This document shows positions 60,992-64,000 of a stretch of 64,000 nt of DNA, one piece after another. The notes below the pieces were generated by a model. The model searched no databases, was not told the origin of the DNA, and was given only the letters and a program-made list of their open reading frames with translations. A program made the translations under genes and the position numbers. Source of the stretch: Pedobacter steynii (GTDB lineage Bacteria; Bacteroidota; Bacteroidia; Sphingobacteriales; Sphingobacteriaceae); contig NZ_CP017141.1 of NCBI RefSeq assembly GCF_001721645.1, positions 2,790,001-2,854,000 on the forward strand, in the 5' to 3' direction. Position 1 is the stretch's first letter. The number at the start of each line of letters is the position of its first letter.

Positions 60992-62070
60992 TGAAAAATA
61001 CCGCATTAACAGATAAACACATCTCATTGGGTGCCAAAATGGTACCATTCGCAGGATATAATATGCCGGTTCAGTATGAAGGAATCAATGCGGAACATGC
61101 AATCGTAAGAGGCGGTGTTGGCGTTTTCGATGTGAGCCACATGGGTGAATTTATTCTGAAAGGGGAAAATGCTTTAGATTTAATTCAAAGAGTGACCAGC
61201 AATGATGCATCAAAATTATATGATGGTAAAGTACAATACTCTTGCCTGCCGAATGAAGATGGCGGTATTGTAGACGATTTATTGGTTTACAGAATTGACG
61301 AAAAAACTTATATGCTGGTGGTGAATGCCTCCAACATTGACAAAGACTGGAACTGGATTCAAAAATATAATGATAAAGGTGTTGAGATGCACAACATCTC
61401 TGATAAGACTTCTCTTTTAGCAATTCAGGGTCCTAAAGCAGCAGAGGCGCTTCAAAGTTTAACTGAAGTTGACCTGGCTTCTATGGAGTATTACAACTTT
61501 GTTAAAGGGACTTTTGCAGGCATAGAAAATGTAGTGATTTCTGCTACAGGTTATACTGGTGCCGGTGGTTTTGAAATCTATTTTGACAATGAACATGCAG
61601 ATGTAATCTGGGACGCTATCTTTGAGGCTGGAAAACCATTTAACATTAAACCAATCGGCTTAGGTGCACGCGATACTTTGCGTTTGGAAATGGGATTCTG
61701 TCTATATGGCAATGATATCGATGATGCGACTTCTCCGATTGAGGCGGGTTTAGGATGGATTACTAAGTTTAGCAAGAAGTTCACCAATTCAGAGTCCTTA
61801 CTGGCGCAAAAAGAAGCTGGTGTAGCACGTAAATTAATTGGTTTTGAAATGGTTGACAGAGGTATTCCTCGTCATGATTATGAAATCGTGGATATCGATG
61901 GAAAAGTGACCGGAAGGGTAACTTCAGGAACTCAGTCACCATCATTACAAAAAGCAATCGGGATGGGGTACATTGATAAAGCGTTGGCTAAAGAGGGTAC
62001 TGAAATTTATATCAACATCCGTAATAATAAGATTAAAGCGAAAGTGGTTAAATTCCCTTTCTATAAATAA
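60991..62070 (+). CDS. gcvT: Aminomethyltransferase (glycine cleavage T protein)
   Basis: A 359-residue GcvT. It takes the aminomethyl group from the lipoyl H protein to tetrahydrofolate, releasing ammonia. Family features are [27 protein letters not shown], the folate-binding [12 protein letters not shown] (catalytic region) and [18 protein letters not shown], then PIEAGLGWI. No gcvH or gcvP gene is nearby. Its -7 box lies 105 bases upstream. comB follows after 27 bases. Confidence 0.95.
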   Translation: MKNTALTDKHISLGAKMVPFAGYNMPVQYEGINAEHAIVRGGVGVFDVSHMGEFILKGENALDLIQRVTSNDASKLYDGKVQYSCLPNEDGGIVDDLLVYRIDEKTYMLVVNASNIDKDWNWIQKYNDKGVEMHNISDKTSLLAIQGPKAAEALQSLTEVDLASMEYYNFVKGTFAGIENVVISATGYTGAGGFEIYFDNEHADVIWDAIFEAGKPFNIKPIGLGARDTLRLEMGFCLYGNDIDDATSPIEAGLGWITKFSKKFTNSESLLAQKEAGVARKLIGFEMVDRGIPRHDYEIVDIDGKVTGRVTSGTQSPSLQKAIGMGYIDKALAKEGTEIYINIRNNKIKAKVVKFPFYK

Positions 62071-62097
62071 GCCAAGAAATTACCCTATAAATTGCCA

Positions 62098-62814
62098 ATG
62101 CCAAAAAGTATAGAAGTTTGTTTAACACCCGCACTACTTGATCTGTATGCTATAGAAGAAAGTATTGTGGTAGTCATTGATATTTTAAGAGCAACATCAT
62201 CTATTGTTTATGGTATTGATAATGGTGCCAGTGCAATCATTCCTGTTTCACAGGTAGAAGATTGTCTGAACTATGCAAATCAGGGTTTTCTATTAGCTGC
62301 AGAACGAAATGGAGAAGTGGTTGAAGGCTATGACTTCGGCAATTCTCCATTTTCCTATACTTCTGAAAAGGTAGCTGGTAAAACGATAGTGCTCACTACG
62401 ACAAATGGAACCAAAGCGCTTCATCTGGCAAGAACAAGGGCACATCAGGTTGTGATTGGTTCCTTTCTGAACCTGGAATCACTATGCAACTGGCTGCGTA
62501 GCCAACATAAAAATGTATTGCTGCTATGCGCTGGCTGGAAGGATAAATTCAATTTGGAAGATACCTTATTCGCCGGAGCGGTAGTCAACGAACTACGTAA
62601 GGATTTCGCTCATTTTGACGATTCCTGTGTTGCTGCAGAAGATCTATACCTACTGGCTAAGGATGACTTGAGGAGTTACCTTCATAAATCTTCTCATAGC
62701 CATCGTCTGGCAGAACTAAACATAGAGGAAGATGTGAAATTCTGTCTTCAGCTTAATATCTGCGAAGCCATCCCTGTATTATCGGGAGATGCACTTGTAG
62801 CGATTAAGGCTTAG
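62098..62814 (+). CDS. comB: 2-phosphosulfolactate phosphatase-like protein
   Basis: A 238-residue ComB. A TTG two codons upstream is possible, but the ATG at 62098 is preferred. Family stretches are VVVIDILRATSSIV near the N-terminus, LAAERNGEVVEGYDFGNSP (the active-site region) and TTTNGTKAL, then CAGW and EDTLFAGAVV. ComB removes phosphate from 2-phosphosulfolactate to give sulfolactate; it was defined in coenzyme M synthesis. Bacteroidota do not make coenzyme M, so its role here is open. It overlaps the convergent patatin gene by 11 bases. Confidence 0.9.
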   Translation: MPKSIEVCLTPALLDLYAIEESIVVVIDILRATSSIVYGIDNGASAIIPVSQVEDCLNYANQGFLLAAERNGEVVEGYDFGNSPFSYTSEKVAGKTIVLTTTNGTKALHLARTRAHQVVIGSFLNLESLCNWLRSQHKNVLLLCAGWKDKFNLEDTLFAGAVVNELRKDFAHFDDSCVAAEDLYLLAKDDLRSYLHKSSHSHRLAELNIEEDVKFCLQLNICEAIPVLSGDALVAIKA

Positions 62815-63595
62815 GTGTCTTGAAATTATTGATCAGTTCCTGCAGGCTTTCGTTGGATTTGATCGTCTTCAATGCCTGTTCATAAGCAAGCCAATAAATG
62901 GTTTCTGCTTTTTTCATATCAAAAGTACTGATGTCTCCCATTCCTTTAGGTTCCACTAATGCGTTGCAGAAGGAAACCTTTTGCTCCATATCTTTATTGA
63001 TGGACATTACGCCGGCTCTTTTCATCAGAGAAGAAATATTGGTGATTTTGTCGACGGTATTTAAGTGATTACAGGAAGAACCAATGATGTAGTCGCAATT
63101 GCTCAGTAATGGCTCTATAGGGAAATTATTTAAAATGCCCCCATCCACGTACATCTGATTGTTGATCATAATCGGTTTAAATATCCCGGGAATACAGCTG
63201 GACGCAAGCACAGCCCTAATCAAGGGGCCTTCAGTAAAATAGACCAGCTTTCCTTCACTAAAGTTTGTTGCTGCAATCGTAAGGGGTATTTTCAGATTTT
63301 CTATCTTATCTTCAGGAAGATGCTCTTTTAACAATTCTTCCACATGTTCGATATTGATCAGACCCAAAGATCCCAGTGCCGGTCTGATAAAACGCAACAG
63401 TTTTGCTTTGATGAAGATGTCCAGTCCTTGTTCCGGATCAATTCCTGAAGCATAAAAAGCTCCTGCAATAGAGCCTGCACTCGTTCCACTAATATGGCTG
63501 AAGGTAACGCCTGCATTTTTGAATGCCTTTAATACGCCTAAATGCGCAATTCCCCGAATGCCACCACCTGATAATACGATTCCTACTTTAGTCAT
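62804..63595 (-). CDS. Patatin-like phospholipase
   Basis: A 263-residue patatin-like lipase. The oxyanion-hole motif GGGIRGIAHLG (10-20), the nucleophile serine in GTSAGS and the partner aspartate in VDGGILNNFP are all present, so the Ser-Asp dyad is complete. No signal peptide is seen; it is probably cytoplasmic or peripheral (RssA/YchK-like). Its C-terminus overlaps the 3' end of convergent comB. The truncated gldB-like gene lies 17 bases upstream on the same strand, so the two may form an operon. Confidence 0.9.
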   Translation of the reverse strand: MTKVGIVLSGGGIRGIAHLGVLKAFKNAGVTFSHISGTSAGSIAGAFYASGIDPEQGLDIFIKAKLLRFIRPALGSLGLINIEHVEELLKEHLPEDKIENLKIPLTIAATNFSEGKLVYFTEGPLIRAVLASSCIPGIFKPIMINNQMYVDGGILNNFPIEPLLSNCDYIIGSSCNHLNTVDKITNISSLMKRAGVMSINKDMEQKVSFCNALVEPKGMGDISTFDMKKAETIYWLAYEQALKTIKSNESLQELINNFKTPKP

Positions 63596-63612
63596 AAGGT
63601 TAAATTCTTTTG

Positions 63613-64000
63613 CTATTTAGGCTTATATTTTGACATGTTCAATATTTTTTGAGGATCTTTTTCTGTCATTAACTGTTGCAGACTAGTCCCTTTATTCTCT
63701 TGCATATATTTTTTTATCATTTGCCAGCCCATCCAAACACCTAATTTCGGTGCGGACTCATTTTTTTCTCCCAGTCCTGGTGTAAAAGGGCCTTCAGCCA
63801 GAAATACCTGGATCTTTTGATAATCTGTTTCAAACAACAGGTTGTTCTGAAGTAAATACGCCCAGATGTCTTTTTCATAAGTTTTGCACCATTCCAGCTG
63901 AGATCTGGTGTATCCTATTTTGATTGAATCTGGCACTTCATCCGCCAGTACCTGATCCATAAAATAAAGAATTTTTCCGTTTTGGACCATCTTTGATAAT
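63613..64000 (-). CDS. gldB: Partial: C-terminus of GldB-like gliding lipoprotein
   Basis: The C-terminal 128 codons of a gene that continues past the right edge; the frame is open through base 64000, so the ATG at 63990 is internal. The sequence SAPKLGVWMGWQMIKKYMQEN, ending NMSKYKPK, matches the end of GldB, a lipoprotein needed for gliding motility and linked to the type IX system. It is the third T9SS/gliding locus in this window, after gldKLMN and sprE/porW. The patatin-like gene follows after 17 bases. Confidence 0.8.
   Translation of the reverse strand, partial: LSKMVQNGKILYFMDQVLADEVPDSIKIGYTRSQLEWCKTYEKDIWAYLLQNNLLFETDYQKIQVFLAEGPFTPGLGEKNESAPKLGVWMGWQMIKKYMQENKGTSLQQLMTEKDPQKILNMSKYKPK

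Overview
This window looks like a chromosomal segment of a Bacteroidota bacterium, most likely a Pedobacter-like member of the Sphingobacteriaceae. The signs are a SusC/SusD pair with an ECF sigma factor and a FecR-type anti-sigma factor (DUF4974 C-terminus), the type IX secretion/gliding genes gldK-L-M-N, sprE/porW and gldB, many short lipoprotein signals, promoters of the Bacteroidota type (TTTG, 19 bases, TAnnTTTG), and several TTG starts. I saw no rRNA, tRNA, CRISPR array, insertion sequence or prophage. No gene-free stretch exceeds 300 bases; the longest, 32419-32703, holds only possible RNA hairpins.

Layout. 1-4134 (minus): the N-terminus of a membrane protein, a membrane-anchored metallophosphoesterase, and an AAA ATPase/VWA pair. 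4311-6045: a small SnoaL-like exported protein, a cupin/JmjC-like protein and the decayed remains of a tandem copy of it. 6234-10654: a DUF1800/DUF1501 pair and a lipoprotein that keeps both catalytic cysteines of true formylglycine-generating enzymes. 10683-15757: a DUF5077/DUF3472 protein and a divergent exported GH2 beta-galactosidase, with LacI-type palindromes in the shared promoter region and again 3' of lacZ. 15911-19057: a lipoprotein, an SDR, hemW and a methyltransferase.

19168-32418 is the main accessory locus: ECF sigma, FecR, SusC with an STN signalling domain, SusD, a DUF4843 lipoprotein, a PKD-like lipoprotein, a TlpA-type thioredoxin, a two-lobed retropepsin-like protease and a second thioredoxin-fold protein. 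No glycoside hydrolase is present, and the proteins combine outer-membrane import, proteolysis and thiol chemistry. I infer uptake of a peptide or protein, possibly disulfide-containing. This is the best candidate here for an undescribed system.

32704-39369: a DUF4271 membrane protein, hemD, then gldKLMN, the core of the type IX secretion motor and ring. 39435-46243 (minus): sprE/porW, a class A penicillin-binding protein and uvrC in one tightly packed operon. 46355-52108: ATP synthase genes (atpI-like, a second small membrane protein, atpB-E-F-H-A-G); beta and epsilon are not here. 52165-55780: a DUF4139/MuiA-like protein, a small membrane protein, a DUF4349 lipoprotein and ruvC. 55800-64000: a flippase-like protein, a GT2 glycosyltransferase, an OppC-type permease, rnhB, a GT4 glycosyltransferase, gcvT, comB, a patatin-like lipase and the C-terminal part of gldB.

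Product names come from recognising motifs and gene order by eye; no database search was run.
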